Shown here: in pieces, positions 11,735 to 23,300 of the stretch
Layout of the letters: the number at the start of each line of letters is the position of its first letter
Numbering within the stretch: position 1 is the first letter of the stretch
NCBI RefSeq assembly: GCF_030463565.1
Contig: NC_134649.1
Coordinates: forward strand, 34,311,044-34,375,043
Reading direction: 5' to 3'
Source: Pelecanus crispus
Taxonomy: Eukaryota > Chordata > Aves > Pelecaniformes > Pelecanidae
DNA length: 64,000 nucleotides
Position numbers and translations under genes: made by a program
The notes under the pieces: model-generated
Told to the model about the DNA's origin: nothing
The model's database searches: none
What the model saw: only the letters and a program-made list of their open reading frames with translations

Positions 11735-13577
11735 CCGCGGCCTGCGCCGGCCTCCCGGGGTGCCGCAGGGGGCCTGCAGTGACGAGGCGGGGAGGCCCCT
11801 CCCCGGGGGGGCTGCTCCGAACAGCCCCGAGCGCAGCTACTTGAGGGCAGGAGCTCGTTCTCGCTTGTATCCGTACCCACTGCGGGGCCAGGGTTTGATC
11901 CCCCCTCCTTTCAGATACACAATGCTCGCTTTCTCATTCTTTTCCCCCCCTACTTTCAGTTTTGTTTTTTTTTTTTTTTTACACATTTTTTATTACACAT
12001 TTTTATTTCTGAGTATTTTTTAATTTTCTAAAAAGTGGCCTCCAAGCAGTACTACAGAAACACCACAGCTATAGCACTACGGTCTTAACACCGCGTAAGA
12101 CGTCAGGTAAAGACGAGCAGCACACACTTAACCTTTGAGAAAGACACCTTGGCTTTTGAGGCTGGTGCTCCAATGCAGACACCTTGGAACTGTGAGGTTT
12201 TTTTCCTATCATGAATCTTGATGTCAGGCTCTGTGTTCGTGTTTTTGTACATCTCATACCTTAAACAGTTATTCCTGGAGTATAACAGTAGCTGTGAGAA
12301 TCTCCCACCCCATGAAGATTTCCAGCACCCCACTATTTTAATTTTAGAAGAGCGCCAGATCTTTTGTCATTTCAGTCCCGCAGAAACTCAGAATCCAAAG
12401 AAAAAAAAACGAACCATAGATGCCTTCATAAACATTAATTGCATTTTCCGTTCACAGTCTCCAGAATAGATTTTGATTTTGCTTTTAGAATAACATTGCC
12501 CTCCTGTGGTCAAACAACAGTAAATTCAGGAACTATTGTCAAAGGTCTGCTTGCACGTCATTCAAACATGCTTAATTATTTTATGTACATATACAATTTA
12601 GTGAAACAAAAAGTCTTTTCTGGGATTACTTGCTCTTACTATTTGCTTACTAGAGTTCACCGTTACAGGTAGATATCTAACCTGATTCACCCTTTCATGC
12701 TGTGATGGGATTGGCTCATGAGAATGATTCACCGATTTTTACTTTGAAACAGAGACAAGATTTTCACACAGGAGGCTAGGGAGACTCAACAAAAGATGCC
12801 TTCATTACTTCCGAGGGTCTCAGGGTCAGCTACCCCATTGCAGGTCAGTTCAAAATCTACAATTGATTTTTGTGTGATGAGAGATTTTAGAGAAGTGCAG
12901 AACAGCATGCCTCTCGCACACTGTAAATTGCACGATCAAAGCCCGGATTATCTCATGTGGGCCCTGAAGGTGACTCAACAATACCATGATAAGACAATTT
13001 ACTTCAAAACACCTACAATACTTAGCTAAGTTTTAGAGTTGTATAACACCGTGGGTTGTTGATTTGATATTTTGTCACTCCCTTTTTATTCTTTCTTCTG
13101 CCTTTCTTCCTAACCATTGGAACTTAGTTTGTCAGTTTATACCAAGCTGGAATTTATCTGGCAGGATAATTGGATCTCCTAGCAAAATGTCACATTAAGT
13201 AGGAATTATGGATAATGCCCCTGCAAAACTAGTTAATGGAAAAAAATGTTTAATTGCTGCTTGAGTAATATTGATCAAATGCAGTCATTCTACCTATGCA
13301 TTTCGTTATTAGATACCACCATAACCTGCACAATACAGACAGACCCGTGCTTGCTCAGATGGGTGGACGTGAATTTCAGAGAGATGCTTCTGGAAACAAC
13401 ACTGCTCAGGTGAATATATTTCTGTTGGACTCTGCTGGGAGTGGTGATTCTCAGTGGGTAACGGTTATGACTGAAGGCTTGTTGGAGGACTTGCATCCTA
13501 CAACTTGGCAGCTCTTTATGGGCTCTTGAAACTAAGCGTGATGCTCTGGAGCATCGAACCCTGTCTCTGCTGTTACA
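11735..13577. other. Intergenic, nothing recognised
   Basis: The CpG-rich shoulder fades by about 11.9 kb into AT-rich sequence with a T17-like run (about 11,966-11,983). No exon, hairpin or identifiable transposon is seen. Confidence 0.6.
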
Positions 13578-14420
13578 ACATGGAATCACAGAAGTGTGGG
13601 GAGAAGTGACCTCTGGAGCTGCCTGCTCCACCCTCCTGCTCAGTGCAGGACTGTCACCGGTACAAGATCGGGTTGGCTGTGGCTTTGTCTAGCCAGGTGC
13701 TGAAAACCACCTAGCATGGAGACCACAGCTTCTCTGAGTGGCCTGATCCAGTCAGTGCTGTGTGACGCTCTCTATAAAGAACTTTTTGTTAATGTCCAAC
13801 GTGAATGTGCTGATTTACAGATTGTGGCCATTGCTCCTTCTTGCACTCTCTGCCACTACCAAGAAGGGTTCATCTCCACTGTCTTTATAACCACCCTTCA
13901 AGTAGTTGTAGCTGCTATTAGGTTGCTCCTTAGTTGGTTGCACCACTTGATTCCCAGCCCGCCCTGAAGCACGGGGATGCTGCCCCAGCAGCAAAACTTC
14001 AAACTTTTCCCTGCTGAGCGTCATGAGGTTTCTGTTCTGTTGGCCCTGACCTTGAGTTTATCACAGTTCCTCTGGAAGGTGTCTCCATTAGCACTTCCCC
14101 CAAATTAGGCACTCTGCGCTATCCTCCAGGTCACTAATGAAGCCGTAGGGTGACATGAACCCCAACAGAGTCCCTGTTGATTACCAGCTGTCAACTGGAC
14201 CCTGAGCCACTGATTTCTACCCTCTGAGCCCAGTGGTCAAGCTGTTTTTCAGCGAGTCTAACAGTGTGTTTGCCAAGCCCACACTTCTTCGATGTGCTCA
14301 TGAGAGTGGTGTCAAAAACCTCTCTAAAGTCAAGGTAGATTACATCTGCCGCTTTCCACTTTCCCCATAGCCTCTTGTGTCAGCCTAGAGGGCAGCCATA
14401 ATTGTCATCCTGTGACTGAT
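13578..14420 (-). mobile_element. CR1 LINE fragment, minus orientation, internally deleted
   Basis: Read on the plus strand, the sequence begins with the reverse complement of a CR1 3' end (GGAATCACAGAAG). It follows the familiar avian CR1 consensus: the CTTCTCTGAGTGGCCTGATCCAGT block, the GAACTTTTTGTTAATGTCCA block and the CTCTGCCACTACCAAGAAGG block, up to about 13,945. It then jumps, after a gap, to an upstream part of CR1: CGTCATGAGGTTTCTGTT, CAGGTCACTAATGAAG, CCACTGATTTCTACCCTCTGAG and GTGTCAAAAACCTCTCTAAAGTC. Divergence is high, all frames are broken, and the element is plainly inactive. The avian CR1 family is known to insert as 5'-truncated copies. Confidence 0.85.
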
Positions 14421-14439
14421 TAATATTCATGCCTCTTTC

Positions 14440-14625
14440 TCCTCTTATGTTATTTCCAACTGAGGAGCTTATAATTTTTTTCTATTAATCCCAAAGAGCA
14501 TGACCTTGTATTTTGCAGTACTGAATTTTGACCCCTTTCTATTATTCCAGTCCTCAAGGCTGGCAACTTTTCATCTTCTCTAGAATACTATGATTCTTCC
14601 TGTATTTTAAATGACTCTGAACTTT
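14440..14625 (-). mobile_element. Ancient L3/CR1-like LINE fragment
   Basis: The stretch around GCATGACCTTGTATTTTGCA, TGAATTTTGACCCCTTTCTATTATTCCAGT and AAGGCTGGCAAC resembles the reverse-complemented RT-domain part of old amniote L3/CR1 elements. It differs in family from the CR1 immediately to its left, so it is either an older neighbour or the continuation of a mosaic. Family assignment is from memory and approximate. Confidence 0.5.
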
Positions 14626-17600
14626 GATTGCAAGTTGACTCAGAATGGGGAGTTGGAGAAATTACAGCATGAAAGGAAGTAGATTTGGCATGGAGTTGGC
14701 TTCAGGGTAGTGCTGTTCTGCATTGAGCTACAGAAGGATTTTGCAGTGAAAAATTTTTCTTCCCTGCAATCCTCCAGTGCATGGAAAAATCATTTCCAAA
14801 AGGTATATAGGGAGTGAAGGGAGTGTGACCTAGAAAAACTAGTAAGATGCATATGTCAAACCCAGTTAATTTTTTTACTAATGATACTGATCTATATATA
14901 TAAAATGCTGAACAGGACACTTATCTTCCCTGGTTTTGGCTTTAGGCTACATTCCCCATCGAAGGCAAAGACACCCTGTTGACACTTTCGTGGTGAGTAA
15001 ATCAGTCATGAGAGCAACATATTTCTTTTCCAAGAAACATACAGAAAACCATGTCTTGGAAATTAGGACTCCTGGGTTGCCCAGAGCTCAGCATATTCTT
15101 GAAACAAGGGTATTCAGACTCCATCCTACTTTCTCCCTTGCCTGTGCAGCTCTCTGGTTTCATTGTACCGCTTCTATCCACCATCATCGTCCTTCCCAGT
15201 TACTGATGCAAGAGCACCATAGTGAGCAGGGGCAAATGGACCTTTCACCCTGTCCCTGCACACCCACTTGTGTACTGGACCCTTCATAGCTGACCAGTGA
15301 CAAGCTGGTCCATCCTAGCTGCAGGCATTTTCTCTTTTACAAAGTGTGAATGAGGGAGTGTGGTAATTTTATGCAAATCCTTGTGCAGATTAAAAAATTA
15401 ATCAAATTCTGAAATTTTCATTTAAAGAGATTAGTCTCGAAAAATCCCCCATCTAATCCTCCCAGAATAGTCACTTGGAACAAACCTTCACTGCTTTGTT
15501 TTCCTCCTGGGTTCAGTGCATCTCGTGGAAAATTTTCTTGTAATGCTTTTGGGACCATCTGGAGCAGCAACTCTGAGTTTGAGCAGGGCTCACCAGGCAA
15601 ATTAAAGTTGATATATCAAATGATAGAAAAGATGTGTCAGTAAGTGGGAACATGGGAGTTTAAGGCAGTAAAATCTCTGCTCTGTTGTACTTCATAGGTA
15701 AACTCCCATGGTAATGCATGAAAAATGAAAGCAGTAAGCCTCGGTGAGTCTGGCGGTAATTTATGTACCAAGAGGCCAGAAGAAAGTCATGTAGCAAGAA
15801 AAACAAGTAGCAAGAGACACTGCTAAAACTTGCTGTGTCTGGTAGTTTACTGCTGTAACAAAGATGTAATCTGTCTTTTAGAGCTTGAGCTCAAAATCAT
15901 CCTCGAACAATTGGGGTTTGATACAGTGCCATCTCAAATATTTTCCAAGCGCCTCAGGGATTCTGGAGTTGACCCTGTACATGGTGGGCCAGCCACCAAT
16001 CACTGCCACAATGAGGGAAATCCAGAGAAGTCCCGATGACATTAAAAATAAACTAACTTAGACCCCTGAAGATCTCAGTTAAATTAACCATCCTGTAGCA
16101 TTAATACACAGCATCCTGTGATCTTGCAGCACCTGAAACACTCAGGATGTGTGATGGGGTTGGCTTGCAACAAGCCCAATTGCCCCAGCTTCAAGAAAAC
16201 CACAAGCCCGTGATGCCAACCCTTGAACAAACCTCCAACCAGAGCACTGGAATAGCTCAGCTCTGCCCAGCAATGGCAGAGTGGCCCCTAGAAGGCAATA
16301 TTTTTCTGGCTTTCAAGTACCTGCCATGGAGCGAGGCGCAGGCTCATTTTTCTCTGCACATCCATGGCCAGCTCGTTTATTCACTCTTTTCCTCCCCAGT
16401 GTGACTCCAAGTTTATGTCTCAGACTATGCCCCCGCTATGTCCATGCTTTTGGTCTCATGCCACCATCCAATTTACCTGGCAGTTTGCCACATTTCTGCC
16501 CCTAGTGCTGGATTGTTTCTGGAGTCTCCCTCTGACTTTGGCTCCTTGCCTGCAGAATTGCTTTAATTAAAAAGTTAATGAAAGGTAATGCAAACGAGTG
16601 CTTTGCCTGTATTTTATCACAGTCCAGCTCCTCTCCCTCCCTCTTTCCCAGAGATGGTGAAAATGAGGAGCTGGGTTTTTGCTGCTTTTTGTTGTGAGAG
16701 TTAACAGTGGAAATTTCTGCAGGCTTAGGAGGAGCCCTATGAAGAAAGAGCTTATAATGGTAATGTGTGCAAACAAGTATGTAGATGGTGAACATTATTC
16801 ATCAATGAAAGCTGAGGAAGTTTTCATTTAAAGGGGATTAATCTAAACCCCTTAGTCTCCCTGCTCTCTTTGGAACAGACAATTCTTAGCATCATTTTCC
16901 TCCTAAGCTTAGTGTGAACTTCTAGAAAACTTTCCAAAAGACTATCTATACCCCAACTCCAAATTATCCCAAGCAGGGACAAAGGGAAGGTGTAAAACCC
17001 AAGTCCCACTGGTGCCTGTAGCATGTCACCTTATATCCATATAGAAGAGGGCTCATTCATCCCTGTGTGATTTCCCTGAGAAACTGGGGAACAAAGATTA
17101 GTCCATGCAGCAATATGAGTCACATCATCAGCGCCTTCTCCCAGCCCAGATTCCTCCCAGCCAGCAATGGGATGAGGAAAATGCAGCAATGTGAAGATGT
17201 AATTTCCTCACGTGCAGTACGGAGCAGCTAATGGCAATTACATCATTTCTAGACCCACCATCCATGGAGGCAGTCTGAGAGCTGCCATTTGGATTATTTT
17301 TCTTTCCAAGGCTGCCTATGTCTTGGTGTGGGGTGATGTTCACTTCTCTTGATCTTGTTTTTAAAGCCCTGGTAAAATGAGTAGGAGTTTCAGTTTTTGT
17401 TAATATCTACAGTGGATTTCATAGCACTGATTTATAGTTGTTCCCTGATGACATTTAATACCCAGTGCCTGAGACTGTATAAATAAATTACATAAAAATG
17501 GATTTGTGGTATCATTAGCAGCACCCCCATTCCAAGGGGAGCCTCCAGTGAGCCTGTATGTCTAATCAGAGCTGACAAGGAGCAGAGTTACACACTGAGA

Positions 17601-20020
17601 CCTCCAAAGCTAATGGGTCTGTGCCAAATTCAGCTCTCTGTTGCATTGGTGTGAAGTTGGATAACTTCTGACTGCAGGGGGGTTTTACACTGGATTTACT
17701 CTGCATTTACACCTGTGCAAGGAGATCAATGTCAGATGGCGTGCCCTAAAATCCTTAGAAAAAATGGAAAGACACGTTCTGACTTCAACAGACTCTGGAT
17801 CAGGCCTCGATGGTTAAAATATAATCTGAGTTCAGAGTGCAGAAAACAGATTACATGCCTGCTATTGTAGCGAAATGCTTTCCAGAGCAAGCATTAGCAG
17901 TATGTACACAAGTGCTAGATGAATTAAGCTGGCGTTTATTTTTTTCAGCTCCAGTAGGAGAGCATTGCTTTTAAACAACTCGCGCCTGCTGTGTCATGTC
18001 TGGAGTTGGAGCTGAGCGGAGCCGCCGGGAGGGCACATGTGACAGGAGCCGCAGCTGCAGGTCTGGTTGTGCTCAATTCCCCTGGTCTTCAGGGTCAGCC
18101 GTGCACAGAAACATTAAGGCAGAGACAGACCCTGTTAAAAGCTTTGAGGCTTTATTTTCTTAAACTCCTCTGGCTCCATTTAAGCCTCTTCCTCCAACCA
18201 CTTCTGCAAACCCTGTATCGCAGCTCAGACGAGGTGACCTGGGGCGTGATGCACCTCTGTTTTGTAACACCTTCCTCTGATTGTGCTGTGCTGCCAGGTG
18301 AATCGGAGACCTGCTGGGAACACTGAGATGCTAATCTCAGTTTCTGAGAGGTGTACAGCTGACTTCACTGGTGTTAGCACAGTTACTCTGGCCCTCATTG
18401 TAAGAGGGCTGAGGCTCAGTGGTTTAAACTGCTGGCAGCACCAGCTGTTGTGAAGTTTAGGAGTCTAGTAACAAAGTGGTCAGGACAGCCTGTCTCTTAT
18501 CTCTCCTTGTGACTGAAAAGCCAGTCCTGACCAGTATCTAAAGGGAATGTAGATAGGTAGTTTATCTACCCTGTGTTTTGCCTTTAAAATCTGTTTCTCT
18601 TAAGCATTGAATCATTTCTTTCTCTGGCAAACCTATGATTCTCCATATAGTTTTACCTGCAAGCCCCTTGTCCAATAGATTTCAGAGTGTGCCCAAGTTT
18701 CATTGCTTGAGAAGATGCTTGTGTGGAGGTTTTCACAGAGCCTTTGGGTCCTTGCAGCAACATAAGGCAGATTTAGACCCAGAGGAGCTGTTGGAAAGCT
18801 TGTCTAGCTTAATGATTAACACTTTGCAGTGCTATGGGAGTGTTAGGACAAAGACCTCTGGACTCGTGAGCTCTCCCAGAAGAAGCCAGCCACTGGCCTT
18901 GCACCGAAACACATCCATTTACCAGAGAGAGGATTAACTCTCTCAGGTAATTTGAATGGGTCTATGGTCAAGTGTGTTGCCCAGGCCGCTTCAGCCTCTG
19001 GCACCCTGCCTTAATTGCCTGCACCATAATTGCTGTGAGCAGGAGAGATGCTGATCACAAGGATCTTTGATCCTGAGAAACCAGCAGTGAACTTGCTGCC
19101 AGTTAATGGAGGGAAGGAGAAATGCTAGGAGGGGAATCGATGTGTGCATGCTGGCAGGGGCTGCCTTTCCTCTGTCAGGACGTCTGCCCTTGAGCAGTTG
19201 AGATCCTTTGGCCCGCACTCATCTCTGTTGTATATAATGCTAATACTCAGTGGAGACTAGCTCAAATGGGCTTTCACAGACACGGCTGGCAACTTTGCCT
19301 GGATCTGAAGTCCTATTTGGGCTCTAAATGTGATTTTAATGGATAATGAGAGGACTAAAAAATAAAAGCGAATGAAGCCTTGTGTTAATTTGCTGTTTGG
19401 TGAGGAAACCTCATTACTGGTCTCTCTGTGGCCAGCAGCAGCAAGGGATCAGGCAGCCAGCAAGCCTGTTTCTCCAAAGTCTGTGCGTGATGCTGCAGGT
19501 ACGCATGGGGCAATGCACAGCCAGAGAATGAGATCAGCATTTGGCTAGCACGAGGAAGGGAGTTAATGTAGTGAAAAGCTGTTCCACCCGGACACCCTGC
19601 TTTCTCCAGGACAGAGAGCAGCTTCCAAAGTTTGGAAAGGTGTCAAACGCTGAGCAAGTAGAAATGATGGCTTGCCAGTGGCAAATCTACAGTGATGGAG
19701 AAGCTGGCTAGCAGGGCTCACCTTCCCTGTGGGAGGTGATGGGATTGCAGGGGAACCACAAGCTGACAGGTAGCTTGTGACACTGCGCTTCCCTCCCTCC
19801 TGCCTGGGCAGAGGTTTGAAAATACTGCTGATATGGCACCTTCATCTAGAGGCAACAGGAACTAGAGCTCCATGGTTCATGTTTTGGCCTCCCTACTCTC
19901 CCTGTGACAGCCCTGCCTCTTCTGCTAGTGTTCACTTTCCCTTGCAGGTTGTAGGGTGCCGGCTGTCCTAGCTCTTGAGGCCTTGCCAGTGTTGGCAGAG
20001 TGTGTACAAGCCCACCCCAC
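14626..20020. other. Intergenic between WDR82 and GLYCTK
   Basis: About 5.4 kb without a recognisable gene. It must hold the GLYCTK promoter and any 5' non-coding exon, but no strong CpG island is present. The only small CpG cluster is near 17,980-18,060 (GAGCGGAGCCGCCGGG). A stretch at about 17,618-17,750, with CAGCTCTCTGTTGCATTGGTGTGA on one side and TTACACTGGATTTACTCTGC on the other, resembles a decayed palindromic MITE, at low confidence. Confidence 0.5.
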
Positions 20021-20056
20021 TGAGCAGATTTACTCAGCCCGGCTGCCCTGCACAGC

Positions 20057-20343
20057 ATGTCCCTCCGTGAGCACGCACTGTCCCTCTTCCGCAGCGCGGT
20101 GGGCACCGTCCAGCCCGCTCTGATGCTGAAGAGGGCTATGAAGCTCCAGGGAGATGAGTGCCCTCAGCTGCTGGTGAAGGGCCGGGCCTTTCCAGTGAAG
20201 AGGCACCTGTACCTGGTGGGTTTCGGCAAAGCTGTGCTGGGGATGGCTGCAGCAGCAGAAGAGATCCTGGGAGACCACCTCATTCGGGGGATCATCACTG
20301 TGCCGCTAGGCATCCAGGAGAGCCTGCAGCGAGCAGGAATGCA
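20057..20343 (+). CDS. GLYCTK: GLYCTK coding exon 1
   Basis: 287 bp, residues 1-95 plus two bases. MSLREHALSLF aligns with the second Met of human GLYCTK (MALAEQARQLF). Upstream in frame are LLSPAALHS and then a stop at 20021-20023, with no other ATG between. So this Met is the only start in the exon unless a spliced upstream exon joins at the AG ending at 20027, 20037 or 20055. The donor is ATGCA|GTAAGG. Confidence 0.92.
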
Positions 20344-23300
20344 GTAAGGGGGGCTGTTCTGGACAGTTTGGGGGGGTAGGCTGCCAGATTTATCCTCTGT
20401 GGGATGTTGTTGTGAACTCCTTCAGTCCTTTCCAGCTGCCCTCGCTCTGGTGCCCACCCTGTCCACCACACCACCCTGGTCTTCAACCTCCATCATGTCC
20501 CAGTGGCACCAGTGACACAGCCCATCTCTTGCACTGGATGCGCTGCCTCCCCAGCCCTGGGGAAGAGACACTCAGAAAAGGCCACCTCCCTGTCCTGGTC
20601 CCTCGCTGTGCACCTCTGGTGCACCAGTCCCATTTGCCTGTTGAGGACAGCCTGGCTGCCTGTGTAGGTGCATGTGTCAGTGGTGTGATTGCCTCTCTTA
20701 CCTCACCAGGGAGATGCTCCTGAAGCCACACAGCAAAATCCAGGTCATCGAAGGTGCCAAGAACAACCTCCCGGACCCAGAGGCTCTGAAGGGAGCAGTT
20801 GCCATCCAGAGGCTGGCTGAGGGTCTGACTGTGGACGACCTGCTCCTTGTCCTCATCTCAGGTAGCATGGGGAACCCAGGGAATGGGTTCTGCTGCTGGC
20901 CCTCCAGCCACTTGCCCACACATGGCTGTGCAGCAGGGGAGCACTGTGCTGGCCCTTTCAGTGCTACACTTGCATTTCTGTGATTTTTCCTCTCGCCCCT
21001 CCTGCCAGCCTTTTTCCAGGGATGCAGCAGAGGAGGGCACAGGGCTACCTGCTGCTGCAGTGGACACACTATCTCCCAGCACTGGGGAGAGGCTGAGCTG
21101 TGCAGGCTGGGTTGTGCCACCACTGTGAGATGGCACCTCTGGGCACAGCCTGCCAGCTGCTCTCACCCCTTGGCAAGGAGACGCTTTCCTCCTGCCCCCT
21201 TCTTACATTTGGGGATGCAGACTTGGAGAAGCAAGCACTTGGTAGATTTGCATGCTCCAAATTTGTGCAGGGGTGTAAGTCTGTAAGCTGAGATTCGGGA
21301 CTGACCTTTCCCAGGGCTTTGCTGCTTCCCGGCCAGTGGAAATGAGCCCCCCCGGTTCCAACACAGTGAGCTGCACACCTTGCAGGGTCAGCCCTGAACA
21401 CCCCCACGTCCTCTCTGCTGGGCCCCCAGGCCATCCCCAGACCCAGGGCTGTGTAAGGAAGGTGGATGTTGTGCATCAGAGGAATGCAGTGATGTTGCCC
21501 CAGCCTGAGCTCAGCTGGGTGAGTGGGTGTCACAGGGCAAAAGCATGCAGGGGCTTGGAGCAGCTCTGTAGAAACCCCTTGGTCTCCTCTGCTCAGTGAT
21601 TGTTCCTCTGTGGATGCTGGAGCCTGATCTGGTGCAGAGAGAGTAGTGCTGTTAGGCAAACACGCAAGAGACTGGAATCTAGCTGTGCTTGCTGGGGATT
21701 CCCCTGGGCTTCCTCCTGTCCTTTGGCTACTGGGATCTCCAAGAGACTCCTCAGCCCTTCAGGGAGCCTGTACAGGATCTCCCTGTGGCTGTGACTCCCT
21801 ATGCATGTGTACTCCCACACAGCAGACGGTTCCCAACTGCTCCTGCCTCTCAGCTAGATCCCTGGCTATTGACTGAAACACAGGCATTTGCATTTGTTTT
21901 TCTTGCTCTTCATGTTTTATTGATGCCAATTTGTCTCAAACCTCTGAGCAGGCTTTGCCTTTTGACAGTAGCTTTCAGCTGTACTCCTGTGCACGTTCAC
22001 TCTCTGCTCAGATCTTGCTCCTTTCTACTCTGTATTTTCCATCCATTTCACTTTTCCATGAGAACCTTTTTTCTTTGCCTTCTTTTCTGCATTTCCAATG
22101 CCTGCTTGTATCAGACAGGATTCCCATCGATGAGGCTATCACCCTGAACTCTAGGTGTGCTTTGTCCTCTGTGTTACTCTCTCCCCCTTTCCTTTCCTCC
22201 CAGGCCTAGATGAGTGCAGTTCAGCAGTTTCTGATCTTGCTGCAGCCATAGCCGGTGTTCTTACACACTGTCCTGAATAAATGGAGCCAGCAAAGCAGGC
22301 AGTGTCTCCATCTGCTTAGCACTGACTGCTGTGCGAGTTGTGGAGTCCATGCTCCCTGCTCACCCATCCAGGTAGCCCTTGAAAATCAGCGTGACAATAC
22401 ACAAGTAGCCTGATGGAGTGGGGATAGTAATTGCTGGCCCTTCTCTGCTATCCCTGCGACACTGCAGGCGTGCAGTACCCTAGTCCAGTGAGGTTTACAC
22501 TGCCCAGATGAAATGTAGCTGACTGCAGACAGTGCAGGGCAGCAGTGGTTAAAACCCATTGGTGAAGAAGACTGAGTTCTCCAGAGATGTTAGCATAGTT
22601 CTCCAACCACCTCTGCATTCCTGCTGCGCACTGGTGAGGGAAGAGGAAAGGCTCAAGCATTGAACAGCCTTGCTTTCCTCCTGTCTTCCTTTTCCTGCTG
22701 TCCTGATGTCCTTGCCATCTCTTCTGCATCCTAGGGGGTGGATCAGCCCTACTGCCTGCTCCCATCCTTCCCATCCTCCTTGAAGAGAAGGAGAAACTCA
22801 CAAAGATATTGGCTTCCCGAGGGGCTGCCATACAGGAGGTGAACATTGTCCGGAAGACTCTGTCCTTGCTGAAGGGTGGAGGGCTGGCCCGGCTCGCATA
22901 TCCTGCACAGGTAAATGAGGGGAAGCCCCTGCTTGCCCTGAGATCACCCATCTGTCCTCAAAATAGGGGTTTAATGAACTGACCTAAGCATGCTTGCAGG
23001 ACTTTTCTCCTTACTGAGTGAACAACCTTTGCACACTGTTTTGGGACTCTGTGGCTCAGATTTCACTGAGGGCCCAAACTCTCAGGGAGACAGAGGTAGA
23101 AGAGGTGAAATTCAGACTTGGCAAATGTCAAGACGTCTGATCACACCACTCATAGCAGACCCCAGCCCTCACCTAGCCGGCACTTCCAATGTGCTGGTGC
23201 TCTGCCACAGCGCTTTTGAGGCTGGGTCCAACCCTTGGCTCCCCTGGGATCTGCCCTCAGCACGTGGCATTGCTGAACCCACACTAGGTTATCAGCCTGA

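Noticed and set aside
10428..12023. Plus- and minus-strand frames of 120-250 codons around the WDR82 promoter
   Set aside because: They overlap the real WDR82 exon 1 antisense and the CpG island. The peptides are Gly/Arg/Pro/Ala runs produced by high GC.
20483..21659. Antisense frames over GLYCTK intron 2
   Set aside because: These are shadows within an intron with normal GT/AG ends; the peptides do not resemble proteins and the sense gene is complete without them.
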